Positions 1 through 8,495 of a stretch of DNA of 18,124 nt are shown here, piece after piece (the stretch's first letter is position 1; the number at the start of each line of letters is the position of its first letter). Under the pieces are notes generated by a model. The model ran no database searches. It saw only the letters and a program-made list of their open reading frames with translations, and was not told where the DNA came from. Origin of the DNA: Thiotrichaceae bacterium (GTDB lineage Bacteria; Pseudomonadota; Gammaproteobacteria; Thiotrichales; Thiotrichaceae); assembly GCA_027008885.1 (NCBI GenBank), contig JALVDQ010000014.1, forward strand, positions 1 through 18,124. Reading direction: 5' to 3'. Made by a program: the position numbers and the translations under genes.

Positions 1-1071
1 TCCGCCAAAAATATTGATGATGGGAGCAGCCCTGGGATTGGCCCTGTCTACTCGCAAGACATAATCACGGGTGGCTTCTTGTGCCTTTGATGCGCCATCG
101 TTATACAGCGAACGTACTCCGGAAAAGGTGCCGACTATGTCTTTTGCTGTTATTTTATGCTTGAAGTAGCCATTCGCAGACTCACATAAATAATCAATTT
201 CTTCTTTGGTAATATGGGTTTTGCGTGGATCACCCTGATATTCATGGTCAGTTGTGCCAATTAGGGTAAAGTTATCCTGGTAGGGAATTGCAAAAATAAT
301 GCGATTGTCCCTGTTTTGAAAGATGTAGCATTTTTTGTGTTTATATATTTTGGGAACAATAATATGGCTACCCTGTACCAGGCGAATATTCTTGACTTTT
401 GTGGATGGGTTTAGTGTTGCAAGAACCTCGTCAGCCCAGGGACCACTGGCATTAATCAGAACTTTGGCTGTGATCCCGGTTTGTTTTCTGCTGATCTGGT
501 CTTCCACGGTTATATTCCAGAGACCTTCTTTGGTTTGCATTTTGATGCATTTGCTGCGTGTATTTATGCTGGCTCCGCGTTCGGCAGCATCCAGTGCGTT
601 AAGAATCACAAGACGGGCATCGTCTACAGCACAATCTGAATATTCAAAGCCTTTTTTATAGTTCTGGCTTAAAGGTTCTCCTGCCTGATCTGTTTTTAAG
701 TCGAGCGTCGTTGTCGCGGGTAATTTTTTTCTTCCGCCAATATGATCATACAGAAACAAGCCCAGACGCAGTAGCCAGGCAGGTCGCAAATCCTTGTGAT
801 GAGGCAATATAAAGCGCAGGGGATGAATGATATGCGGCGCAATCTTCCATAATATTTCACGTTCTGTGAGTGCTTCATGCACCAGGCGAAATTCATAATA
901 TTCAAGGTAACGTAAGCCGCCGTGAATAAGTTTGGTTGACTGGGAAGAAGTCCCGCTTGCAAGGTCACCGGACTCACACAGATAGACGGAATAGCCCCGA
1001 CCTGCGGCATCACGAGCAACACCGCAACCATTGATACCGCCTCCAATGATAAAGATATCGTAATTGTTCAT
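1..1071 (-). CDS. glpD: Aerobic glycerol-3-phosphate dehydrogenase, FAD-dependent (C-terminus beyond the window)
   Basis: Oxidises sn-glycerol 3-phosphate to dihydroxyacetone phosphate at the inner membrane and passes electrons to ubiquinone. The reading frame opens with ATG at 1069-1071 and stays open to base 1, giving the first 357 residues of a protein usually about 500 long. The N-terminus carries the FAD-binding Rossmann motif GGGINGCG (residues 10-17), then SSQSTKLIHGGLRYLE (about 42-57), a hallmark of GlpD. Further on are VLINASGPWAD (about 204-214), IGTTDHEY (281-288) and FSGVRSLYND (about 326-335), all typical of the family. Only a weak ribosome-binding site (TGGA) precedes the ATG. 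The 126-bp gap upstream leads to another minus-strand gene, so it may have its own promoter or be read through. Family assignment is strong; the left boundary is imposed by the window, not by a stop. Confidence 0.94.
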   Translation of the reverse strand, partial: MNNYDIFIIGGGINGCGVARDAAGRGYSVYLCESGDLASGTSSQSTKLIHGGLRYLEYYEFRLVHEALTEREILWKIAPHIIHPLRFILPHHKDLRPAWLLRLGLFLYDHIGGRKKLPATTTLDLKTDQAGEPLSQNYKKGFEYSDCAVDDARLVILNALDAAERGASINTRSKCIKMQTKEGLWNITVEDQISRKQTGITAKVLINASGPWADEVLATLNPSTKVKNIRLVQGSHIIVPKIYKHKKCYIFQNRDNRIIFAIPYQDNFTLIGTTDHEYQGDPRKTHITKEEIDYLCESANGYFKHKITAKDIVGTFSGVRSLYNDGASKAQEATRDYVLRVDRANPRAAPIINIFGG

Positions 1072-1197
1072 TGTTATTATTCCACGTTATTTTTATACAA
1101 CAGCAACAATTTATTTGCTTTGAGTGTAGTCTTAAAAAAGATAAAGTGGAAAGACAGTGTAGAGTTGTTTGTTCTTTTGGTTGTGATTTGATAACAA

Positions 1198-1521
1198 TTA
1201 TCGGGTTTCCAGATCATATAATGTCATGTCACCTTCCAGGTTTAAGTGCATCGCATAGGCATTGGGAACTCGTGCAAGAATATAGGCTGCCATAAGTGTA
1301 CCTGTTTCCTTATTATCATTTTCAAGGGCAGTTAAAATTCGGTCAGAGACTATTTGACAGCGTTGCAGCGTATCAGGCTTCTCTACCCAGGTACGGCTCA
1401 TCTGGTAGCCCTGATCCATATCTCTATCCAGCATGTCGAAATAATCAGTTGCGTCTTGAATAATTTCATCGGGAACATTGATGTCATACTCGTGTTCATC
1501 AACAAAGATTTTTAGAATCAT
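1198..1521 (-). CDS. Conserved-looking small hypothetical protein (107 aa)
   Basis: I do not know a function for this 107-residue protein. It has no signal peptide or membrane segment and looks like a soluble alpha/beta protein: a short beta-like start (MILKIFVDEHEYDINVP), an acidic helix (DEIIQDATDYFDMLDRDMDQG), the motif MSRTWVEKPDTLQRCQ (about 41-56), and a long helix ending LMAAYILARVPNA (about 76-88). The compositional regularity, the ATG start with AGGA about 7 bases upstream, and the clean TAA stop argue for a real gene. From general memory, small proteins with the DRDMDQGxQMSRTW pattern are common in gammaproteobacteria as uncharacterised single-domain proteins; I could not verify this here. 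It lies 126 bp upstream of glpD on the same strand and is divergent from the PKHD hydroxylase gene. Confidence 0.8.
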   Translation of the reverse strand: MILKIFVDEHEYDINVPDEIIQDATDYFDMLDRDMDQGYQMSRTWVEKPDTLQRCQIVSDRILTALENDNKETGTLMAAYILARVPNAYAMHLNLEGDMTLYDLETR

Positions 1522-1595
1522 AGATCATTCCTGAAAAGAGAGATAAATTGAAAGTTATTTATGGGGAGTTTATAACGTATTGGTACGCTGATAAA

Positions 1596-1624
1596 TTGTA
1601 TTGACGCTAAATCCATCAATACAA
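1596..1624. promoter_or_regulatory. Perfect 9+9 bp inverted repeat in a divergent intergenic region
   Basis: TTGTATTGA (1596-1604) and its exact reverse complement TCAATACAA (1616-1624) are separated by 11 bases. The dyad lies 75 bp upstream of the minus-strand hypothetical gene and about 190 bp upstream of the plus-strand hydroxylase. No T-run follows on either strand, so an operator is more likely than a terminator. The regulator is unknown. Confidence 0.4.
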
Positions 1625-1650
1625 CGCGGTCAGTGTACTAGATTATTTTT

Positions 1651-1740
1651 ATGATAGAAACCATTAAAGCTCAGGATTTGATCCAAATTGTCATTTTTGC
1701 ATCTATATTTGCTTTTTTATTTTTAAGGATTGCTAATTAG
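1651..1740 (+). CDS. Possible 29-residue single-pass membrane peptide
   Basis: A short open frame runs from ATG at 1651 to TAG at 1738-1740. It has an amphipathic start (MIETIKAQDL) and then a continuous hydrophobic segment (IQIVIFASIFAFLFLRI), the layout of a one-helix membrane small protein. There is no recognisable ribosome-binding site, since the bases just upstream are AT-rich, and AT-rich DNA easily produces Phe/Ile-rich frames by chance. I list it because it is the only structured frame in this 296-bp gap and lies directly between the dyad and the hydroxylase gene. Confidence 0.25.
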   Translation: MIETIKAQDLIQIVIFASIFAFLFLRIAN

Positions 1741-1771
1741 CTATTGTGCTTTTATTGTTGTACTGCCTCTA

Positions 1772-1785
1772 TCGGACAGACTCCT
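1772..1785 (-). repeat. Dispersed intergenic repeat, copy 1 (core AGGAGTCTGTCCGA on minus)
   Basis: On the minus strand this reads AGGAGTCTGTCCGA, matching the cores found at 12844-12860, 17151-17166 and 18028-18044 and, more loosely, at 12705-12721. It is short and lies 32 bp upstream of the hydroxylase start. Confidence 0.4.
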
Positions 1786-1817
1786 AATGCTTACTTATTT
1801 TATAGTGGGATAACAAT

Positions 1818-2486
1818 ATGCTATTAGCCATAAAAAATGTGTTAAATCAAAACCAGTTAAAAGTCATCAGAACATTACTAAAAAATGCTGAATTTGTAGA
1901 TGGAAAATTGTCAGCAGGAAAGGAAGCAAGCCAGGTAAAGAATAATTTGGAGCTTGATCAGCAAAGCCCCCTGCATGAACAGCTTAATCAGATGGTCATG
2001 CCAGCTTTATTAAATCACCCTGAATATCAGGAGTTTGCCTTTCCGCTAAAAGTTGCTACCCCGTTTTATGCGCGTTACACAGAAGGAATGACTTACGGCT
2101 TTCATGTGGATGATCCGATCATGGGTCCTATGAATGGGCGTTATCGCACGGATGTGTCGACTACTATATTTTTGAATGATGAGTATGAAGGCGGCGAATT
2201 GGCAATAAAAACATCCTATGGAGTGCAGCGTCTGAAATTAAATGCGGGCGATGCGGTTGTTTATCCATCGACAAGCTGGCATCAGGTTGATCCGGTTACT
2301 CAGGGTGAACGCCTGGTTGCCGTCATCTGGGCACAAAGCATGATAAAAGACCCACTACAGCGTGAACTTCTGCATGAACTGGGGCAGGCAAGAAATATTT
2401 TGATTGATGAGCGCGCAAAATCTGATGAAACTGCCCATGTGAGCAATGTGTATGCCAATTTGCTCAGACGCTGGAGCGAGTTATAA
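1818..2486 (+). CDS. PKHD-type Fe(II)/2-oxoglutarate dioxygenase (YbiX/PiuC family)
   Basis: Predicted cytoplasmic non-haem iron dioxygenase using 2-oxoglutarate and O2; the substrate of this bacterial prolyl-4-hydroxylase-like family is not established. The 222-residue length matches YbiX/PiuC proteins (about 225). The double-stranded beta-helix core shows the iron ligands H96 and D98 in YGFHVDDP and the distal H155 in STSWHQVDPV, with R165 in GERLVAVIWAQS placed to bind 2-oxoglutarate. Other family signatures are RTDVSTTIFLND (110-121) and EGGEL (124-128). The C-terminal helix (KDPLQRELLHEL onward) is also typical. ATG at 1818 follows GGGA with about 8-base spacing. Family members are often near iron-uptake genes and Fur-controlled; here no siderophore receptor is adjacent and I see no clear Fur box, so iron regulation is inference only. 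Confidence 0.93.
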   Translation: MLLAIKNVLNQNQLKVIRTLLKNAEFVDGKLSAGKEASQVKNNLELDQQSPLHEQLNQMVMPALLNHPEYQEFAFPLKVATPFYARYTEGMTYGFHVDDPIMGPMNGRYRTDVSTTIFLNDEYEGGELAIKTSYGVQRLKLNAGDAVVYPSTSWHQVDPVTQGERLVAVIWAQSMIKDPLQRELLHELGQARNILIDERAKSDETAHVSNVYANLLRRWSEL

Positions 2487-2557
2487 GTACCCAGACAAAA
2501 TTTCGTTTTCTGTTTTTTGATATTCAAGGCAATAACGAAGAAGATCAGAAAACAGGG

Positions 2558-2580
2558 GCTAAATATTTAGCTTGATTTTT
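2558..2580. terminator. Weak candidate terminator between convergent genes
   Basis: A 14-base perfect palindrome GCTAAATATTTAGC (2558-2571) is followed on the plus strand by TTGATTTTT. The stem is short and AT-rich. A second pairing, GTTTTCTG (2505-2512) with CAGAAAAC (2546-2553), could form a larger structure in the same gap. The position, between the ends of the hydroxylase gene and the converging transporter/acyltransferase gene, suits a bidirectional terminator. Confidence 0.35.
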
Positions 2581-5500
2581 AGCGGGTACTTGAGTCTTCA
2601 AGCTCTATCGCAATCTTTCGAGATGCGGCAAAGTCGGTTTTACCACTGCCCAATTTGGGTACAGCATTTACGTTCGTGATCTTTGCCGGAATCATTAAAG
2701 GGTTCATTTCAGATTCAAGCAGTTTTTGCTTTATCTCTTTGGCTGTCATGTCGTTGGCAATGAGTAAAATGACCTTTTCGCCTTTTTTGTCATCAGGAAG
2801 ATTGACTGCGACCAGATCAAGATCAGGATCGCCTCCTAGTGCTTTGCGGATGCTCTCCTCGACAGCAGACAGGCTAACCATTTCTCCTCCCAGCTTGGCA
2901 AAACGTGAATAGCGATCTACGATAGTTAAAAAGCCGTCACTATCAAGATGTCCCTTGTCGCCACTGCGATACCAGCGTTGCCTGTCCATTTCTACAATTA
3001 CTTCGGCTGTTTTCTCGGGGTCATGCAAATAGCCTTTCATAACCTGTGGACCGCCAATCAGGATCAGACCATCCTCACCGGTAGGTAACTCTTCCAGTGT
3101 ATCGGGGTCGACAATTCGAAAGCTGGTTCCAGGCAAAGGCATTCCCACCGTTCCAAACTTGTTTCCCTGCTGTGTTTTCCAGTAATTTGTGTCAAGTTCA
3201 TCAGGAATGTTGACACTGGCAACAGGTGAGGTCTCAGTTGCACCATAGCCTTCAAGAATGGGTTTGTTGAATTTCAGCGTAAAGGCTTCTCTGGTGTCAG
3301 GATTAAGCCGTTCGGCACCAGCAATAACCATTCGCAGTGACTTTAACATGAGAGGATGTACCTTGCGATTCAAGGTATACAGACGTAAAAACGTGGATGT
3401 ACCAAACAGCAGGGTTGCCTGATTTCTGGCGATACCTTTTGCAATGCTTAATACGTCGGTTGGATCTGGGTGACAAACAATCGGGATACCCTCTGACAAA
3501 GGCATAAAGGTCGTTGCCAGAAGTCCGAAAGCATGGAAAGTTGGCAAAGTTGACATGATAATATCGTTTTCACGGGTATTTAGCATATCGGCAACCTGAC
3601 GTGAATTTGCTGCCAGATTCAAGTGACTTAATTCCACTCCCTTAGGGGTTCCCTCGCTACCACTGGAAAACAGAATTGCTGCGGTATCATCCAGCTTTGC
3701 GCGTTTTATATATATCAATGATAATAGACTGGCAGGTAGCAACATTGATATTGACAGTGTGAATAACATCTTGATTTTGGGTAGTTCTTTTTTAAAGTCT
3801 TCAAGATAAACCAGCCTGGTATTAGGCAGAATTTCTTTAATATTGATACCGCGGTTTTTTAATTTGTGCAAAAACTTTCTGGATGTATAAACCGTTTTTA
3901 TGTCTGCTTTTTTTACAGCTCCCTGGATTGCTTCCTTGCTGGATGTAAAGTTGAGATTGACGGCAGTCTTGCCGAGCGCTAAAACTGCCATATTTGTAAT
4001 TGCGCCCGCCACACTTGCTGGAACGAGTATGCCAATATTTTGTTCCGGGCTTTTTTTGGCGATTAAACCGGAAAAAGCAAATACCGCAGTAATAAACTTA
4101 TGGTGACTCACTGGCTCACCCGTAATATCAGTTGCTGCCATCTGAAAGCTCATGCGTTTTGCTGTTTTAAGCCATGATACAGGTATTGTATCCAGTGTTT
4201 TTGCATAGTCTTGCCATGAGGTAAAAGACAGGTCAAAAATACGGCGTTTGAGTTCATCAGGGTTGGTATTTGCCGGTAGGGGCTTGCCAAAGGCTACGAT
4301 AATATCCCGCTTAAAACCAGATTGCCTTGCTTCCTTGAGAAATCCACTGGAGCGCGAGAAACGGCTTCCCCAGAGCCCATGAAGATAAAAGGGGACGATT
4401 TTCGCTTTGCTTCCTTCAATTGCTTTTTGGTAGCCTCGCTTAAATTCAGAGAGCTGTCCGGTGCGACTAATGGTACCTTCAGGAAAAAGACAGACTGCTT
4501 TACCTTCTTTTAATAGCCGGTTTATTGTTTCAAGAGAACCTGCACTACCACCACTACTGATAGGTATGGCGCCAAATAGATCAAGAAAGCCTTTAAGATA
4601 CCAGCGTTCATAATAACCACTTTCGATAACAAAATTTAGGGGTCTGGGGCTGGCGATCTGTACCAGTGCCCAGTCAACCCAACTGATGTGGTTACCTAAT
4701 AGCAGAATACCTCCTGAATGTGGCAAATCCTCGAAACCCAGCACTTTCATCCGGTAGCGTGCGGCAAACAGTCGGGAGATAATAAAGCGTAATAAAGATT
4801 CAGGAATTTTTATAATGGTGTAGATTGTACCTGCGAGTCCAACCAGAAAGAGCATCCAGAGTATTGTGGTACTGCCAACCTTGTAATAACTGAGCAGCGT
4901 AGTAATCACCAGAAATACCAGCATGATGCTAAACTGGATCAGATTATTAGAGGCGAGAACGCGCCCTAACTGGCTATTCTTGGCATGGTATTGCATCAGT
5001 GCATTAAGTGGCACAACAAAAAAACCACCCATCACACCAAGAAAGAAAAAGTTGAGTGCCTGTAAAATAGTGGAATCAAAAACCCTGATTAACAAGATCG
5101 AGATGGTAACGCCAATTGCACCAACAGGAACCAGACCGGTTTCAATGTGGTTGCGTGAGATACGTCCAGCCAGTATTGAACCTGCCATAATGCCAATCCC
5201 TGCAAAAGCCATCATGCCCTGTACTACGGCGGTATTGCCAATACCCAGGTATTCCTTGGCATAGGCAGGATAGGATGCCAATAAAACCTGGGAAATCGCC
5301 CAAAATACGGCAAGTCCCAAAATGGACAGCCAGATGTAAGGATGGCGTCTGACCAAACGCAGATTTTTTAGCTGGGTTCTGCCATGAAAATAGTCACTCC
5401 AGTTAAATTTTACCCGTTTCTTTTCAATGCTAACCTGGGGTAACTGATAAGCGAGAAACACCTCCAGTGCGGTAAAGGCAACAAGCGCCCAACCCAGTGG

Positions 5501-6046
5501 TGCGATCATTTTTATCAGGGAATCTTTATCTGTGATTTCAAATCCGACGATGATTTTTTCAAAGAATACAGAGAAGAAGAAGGTTCCCAGTAAAATACCT
5601 GTGGTAGTGGCGGCTTGCAGTAAACCATTTGCCTGAGCCAGACGGCGGTCACCCACCAGTTCCTTTACATAGCCATATTTGGCGGGTGAATAAAAGGCGC
5701 TTTGTAATGCAAGTAAAAACGTCATCCCGAAAGCAAACCAGAACCAGCCCTGATAATAACTGTAGGTAATTAGAAGTGTAATTCCAAGTGCAATCCAGGC
5801 GCTTACACGCATGATTTTATTTTTGGGATATTTGTCCGAGATATAGCCTGTAGGTGTAAACAAAAGAATAAATGGCAATAAAATCAGAGCATTAACAATA
5901 GAGCTCAATACAATAAGTTCGGCACCATCGTAGTTTTTAAAGATGGTATTCTGAATAATAATTTTATGCCCCAAATCCACAAAAGCATTTAGAAATGCAA
6001 CAATTAAAAAGGTAAAAAGACCACTTACTTTCAGGGCATTTTTCAT
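2579..6046 (-). CDS. aas: Fused lysophospholipid transporter / 2-acyl-GPE acyltransferase / acyl-ACP synthetase
   Basis: Inner-membrane protein for phospholipid repair: imports lysophospholipid and re-acylates it using an acyl-ACP made in situ. Three parts are visible in 1155 residues. Residues 1-420 are a major-facilitator transporter like LplT, with many hydrophobic helices and signatures such as FVDLGHKI (22-29) and YISDKYPKNK (68-77). Residues 430-630 are a PlsC-type acyltransferase with the HX4D catalytic motif (H453, D458 in NHISWVD) and FPEGTIS (521-527). Residues 640-1150 are an AMP-forming ligase with the P-loop SSGSEGTPKG (794-803), GYGATET (933-939), YRSGD (1026-1030) and the C-terminal lysine K1136 in GSGKTD. 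In E. coli LplT and Aas are separate neighbouring genes; here they are one frame, an arrangement known in other proteobacteria. ATG at 6046 follows AAGGA with 7-base spacing. No motif is missing, so all three activities look intact. Confidence 0.93.
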   Translation of the reverse strand: MKNALKVSGLFTFLIVAFLNAFVDLGHKIIIQNTIFKNYDGAELIVLSSIVNALILLPFILLFTPTGYISDKYPKNKIMRVSAWIALGITLLITYSYYQGWFWFAFGMTFLLALQSAFYSPAKYGYVKELVGDRRLAQANGLLQAATTTGILLGTFFFSVFFEKIIVGFEITDKDSLIKMIAPLGWALVAFTALEVFLAYQLPQVSIEKKRVKFNWSDYFHGRTQLKNLRLVRRHPYIWLSILGLAVFWAISQVLLASYPAYAKEYLGIGNTAVVQGMMAFAGIGIMAGSILAGRISRNHIETGLVPVGAIGVTISILLIRVFDSTILQALNFFFLGVMGGFFVVPLNALMQYHAKNSQLGRVLASNNLIQFSIMLVFLVITTLLSYYKVGSTTILWMLFLVGLAGTIYTIIKIPESLLRFIISRLFAARYRMKVLGFEDLPHSGGILLLGNHISWVDWALVQIASPRPLNFVIESGYYERWYLKGFLDLFGAIPISSGGSAGSLETINRLLKEGKAVCLFPEGTISRTGQLSEFKRGYQKAIEGSKAKIVPFYLHGLWGSRFSRSSGFLKEARQSGFKRDIIVAFGKPLPANTNPDELKRRIFDLSFTSWQDYAKTLDTIPVSWLKTAKRMSFQMAATDITGEPVSHHKFITAVFAFSGLIAKKSPEQNIGILVPASVAGAITNMAVLALGKTAVNLNFTSSKEAIQGAVKKADIKTVYTSRKFLHKLKNRGINIKEILPNTRLVYLEDFKKELPKIKMLFTLSISMLLPASLLSLIYIKRAKLDDTAAILFSSGSEGTPKGVELSHLNLAANSRQVADMLNTRENDIIMSTLPTFHAFGLLATTFMPLSEGIPIVCHPDPTDVLSIAKGIARNQATLLFGTSTFLRLYTLNRKVHPLMLKSLRMVIAGAERLNPDTREAFTLKFNKPILEGYGATETSPVASVNIPDELDTNYWKTQQGNKFGTVGMPLPGTSFRIVDPDTLEELPTGEDGLILIGGPQVMKGYLHDPEKTAEVIVEMDRQRWYRSGDKGHLDSDGFLTIVDRYSRFAKLGGEMVSLSAVEESIRKALGGDPDLDLVAVNLPDDKKGEKVILLIANDMTAKEIKQKLLESEMNPLMIPAKITNVNAVPKLGSGKTDFAASRKIAIELEDSSTR

Positions 6047-6421
6047 ACATTATCCTTGGTGTTTCATTACTTTGTAGTGCTTAAGACTTGTCTGGATTTC
6101 AGAATTATTGTCTCAAGTTTCGGGGTTCAAATCTACCTGAATTAGTCTGTTAAAAAGCAGCTCTCTGAAATATGCCAAAAGACAGGTGTTACGCAGAGAA
6201 ACACAAGGTATTTGCAGAGAACCGCAAAAGTGTTTTGAAGCCAAAACTTTAGCTGGTTACAAACTTGTTTTATTTATTGGTGACTCTTGGTCTTTATCTC
6301 TTTAGGTTTCTGATATTTCGTTATTTTATTAAAATATCTTTATTTTTATTAAGTTATGCTGTAAAACTAAGGCAGATTCTGATATTGTTTCTCACAGGGC
6401 GTATAAAAAGCAATCACTATT
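6047..6421. other. 375-bp divergent intergenic region, no supported gene
   Basis: Very AT-rich gap between two divergent genes, so it must hold two promoters, but I cannot place either with confidence. A short direct repeat of GCAGAGAA occurs near 6195 and 6216. A hydrophobic 62-codon frame that begins with TTG at 6265 is probably chance. A GGTTCAAATC string near 6124 resembles a tRNA T-loop but has no cloverleaf around it. Confidence 0.5.
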
Positions 6422-8443
6422 ATGAACAATATGAAATATTTCAATTTTTCTGATTACCTGGTTTACTATCTGAAATTACTAATATTCTTGCTTGCGATCA
6501 GTTGCCTGACTGTAGTAGATGCCGTACCACTTTCTTCTCCACTGGGTATCAATACCAATGAGATTATGGAGAATGATGCGAGTGTTCCTTTTGTTGATCT
6601 TATGAAAATGTCAATGCCTTTTGAGGAGGCGCGCCCCTGGTTGACCAAAGGTACAGTCAGATATGATAAAAATGGCTGGCCTACATTCATTGCAAGGGGA
6701 GCGCAGGTGGGTACGCGATTTCTCAATGATCTGCCCGCGGGAACCCTGCCTGATGGTCTTTATACGGTGTTGTATGAGGGTGAAGGAAAACTTGAATATA
6801 ATCACGATGCGCGCCTGATACAACGCTCGGCAGGTCGTGATCTTATTGAGATTAAGGCAGGTAAGGACAGAATATTGCGTGCCATTTTAAAAATTAAGGC
6901 AACTAATCCAGATAATCCGCTGCGCAATATTCGTATTCTTCTGCCGGGTGGTATTTGTGAAAATAACCAGTTTAAACGGGTTGGTAGTCCCAAAGATTGC
7001 CCGCGTTCGCGTTTTTTACCCTTTGAACGCGAATACACCGGTATCGTTTTTAATCCGGATTACTTAAGTTATCTGCGTGATTTTAAAGTGATTCGCTTTA
7101 TGAATATGTCCGGCATTACGCGCAATCCAGTCACTCGGTGGTCACAGCGAAATACAGTTGACAAGCAAACCTGGTCGGGCAAATCGGGTGTGCGCGGAGC
7201 ACCTGTTGAAATTATGGTGGCACTTGCCAACAAGCTCGGAGCTGATCCATGGTTTAATATGCCCCACAGGGCAGATGATGATTATATTCGTCAATTTGCA
7301 AATACGGTAAAACAGAATCTTGCTCCAAATCTGAAAGTTTATATTGAATACACCAATGAGGCATGGAACGGCGTATTTAACCAGACTGAATATGTAAAAC
7401 AGAAGGGTCTGGCGCTTAAACTGGACAAAAACAAACACAAGGCAGGTTATAAATATTATTCGATGCGCAGTGTGCAAATATTCGATATTTGGGAGTCTGT
7501 ATTTGGCAATACCGACAACCTGATACGTGTTATGGGTGCCTGGACACCTTATGAGCGTCTTACCGATATGCTTCTATCCTACAGGGATGCCTATAAAAAA
7601 ACCGATGTACTGGCAATTGCACCTTATTTTTATCCGAAGTTGACGACTGCCAGAAGAGCACGTTCAGTCAGTGATATTTTTGCCAGTCTGTATGATCCGA
7701 AAGAGCCTAATTCAATTCCCAATGTGATCAAAATGATTAGGGCGCAGGCTGAGAAAGCCAGAAAATATGGGGTGCAACTGGTTGCCTATGAGGGTGGGCA
7801 ACACCTGGTTGACTGGGATAACCGTAATACCAAACTTAATCCGACCAGGCTGTTTATTCAGGCAAATAAAAGCCAGAGAATGGAAAAAGCCTACACCGAT
7901 TTACTTAGAGGCTGGCGGGATGCGGGTGGTACCCTGTTTGTCAATTTTTCTGCACCACGAACACCTGCCTGGTACGGTAGCTGGGGAACCAAGGAATATC
8001 TGACACAACCTTTGAATCTTGCGCCGAAGCATCGTAGTATTCTTGCATTTATTCGGCATTCTCCCTGCTGGTGGGAGTCTTGTGCGAATGGCTATATTGC
8101 CCGTCTGAATAAACCTGCTGAGAATCCAGGCAAAGATGCCTATAATTTTGTGAGCAGGACGGCTGTTGCCAGCAATACTATTCAGGCAAGGGCAATCAAG
8201 GTTAAGGAGGAAGTATTGAGACGTCGTAAACTTGCTGCAAAGCGTATTGAAACAGCCCGCCGCCTGGATATATTGCGTAATGTTGAACAGAGCAGGCGTA
8301 AAAAGAAAGCGCAGGCATTAACGCTTGCACGCGCCAAGACGTTCAAGATCAACCGCCAGCAGCGTTTGCAAATGCGTCAGCGTCAGGTCAGACGCCAGAG
8401 AGCAATGCGCAGACCTGCAAGACGCCACAGGCAGCGTCGCTAA
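6422..8443 (+). CDS. Secreted clan GH-A-like glycoside hydrolase with a highly basic C-terminal tail
   Basis: Predicted exported polysaccharide-active protein; substrate unknown. Residues 13-34 form a signal peptide (hydrophobic LLIFLLAIS core) with likely cleavage after VVDA. C28 is not in a good lipobox. A beta-rich N-terminal part (about 60-160) precedes a probable TIM-barrel catalytic region (about 205-545). There, YIEYTNEAWNG places E313 after Asn as a clan GH-A acid/base, and LVAYEGGQH places E457 as the nucleophile, 144 residues later. The W/F-rich segments (FRWMN-like VIRFMNMSG, VMGAWTP) suit a glycosidase cleft. Cysteine pairs C179/C193 and C549/C554 could be disulfides, fitting export. 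Residues 591-673 hold 33 Lys/Arg among 83, first as a helix likely to form a coiled coil, then as an Arg/Gln-rich end. ATG at 6422 lacks a clear ribosome-binding site, and M4 (6431) is an alternative. The exact GH family is not identifiable by eye. Confidence 0.75.
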   Translation: MNNMKYFNFSDYLVYYLKLLIFLLAISCLTVVDAVPLSSPLGINTNEIMENDASVPFVDLMKMSMPFEEARPWLTKGTVRYDKNGWPTFIARGAQVGTRFLNDLPAGTLPDGLYTVLYEGEGKLEYNHDARLIQRSAGRDLIEIKAGKDRILRAILKIKATNPDNPLRNIRILLPGGICENNQFKRVGSPKDCPRSRFLPFEREYTGIVFNPDYLSYLRDFKVIRFMNMSGITRNPVTRWSQRNTVDKQTWSGKSGVRGAPVEIMVALANKLGADPWFNMPHRADDDYIRQFANTVKQNLAPNLKVYIEYTNEAWNGVFNQTEYVKQKGLALKLDKNKHKAGYKYYSMRSVQIFDIWESVFGNTDNLIRVMGAWTPYERLTDMLLSYRDAYKKTDVLAIAPYFYPKLTTARRARSVSDIFASLYDPKEPNSIPNVIKMIRAQAEKARKYGVQLVAYEGGQHLVDWDNRNTKLNPTRLFIQANKSQRMEKAYTDLLRGWRDAGGTLFVNFSAPRTPAWYGSWGTKEYLTQPLNLAPKHRSILAFIRHSPCWWESCANGYIARLNKPAENPGKDAYNFVSRTAVASNTIQARAIKVKEEVLRRRKLAAKRIETARRLDILRNVEQSRRKKKAQALTLARAKTFKINRQQRLQMRQRQVRRQRAMRRPARRHRQRR

Positions 8444-8495
8444 TATTTGATGGACAATTAAGTCTTTAGTCTTGTTGTCGCGCTCCCCGCTTCCC

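Noticed and set aside
4923..5264. 113-codon plus-strand frame inside the transporter/acyltransferase gene
   Set aside because: Antisense shadow of a clearly coding region with no family features of its own.
6115..6140. GGTTCAAATC string resembling a tRNA T-loop
   Set aside because: No acceptor, D or anticodon stems can be drawn around it.
6265..6453. 62-codon hydrophobic frame before the glycosidase gene
   Set aside because: Begins with TTG, overlaps the glycosidase start, has no ribosome-binding site, and its Phe/Leu/Ile richness is expected of AT-rich DNA.
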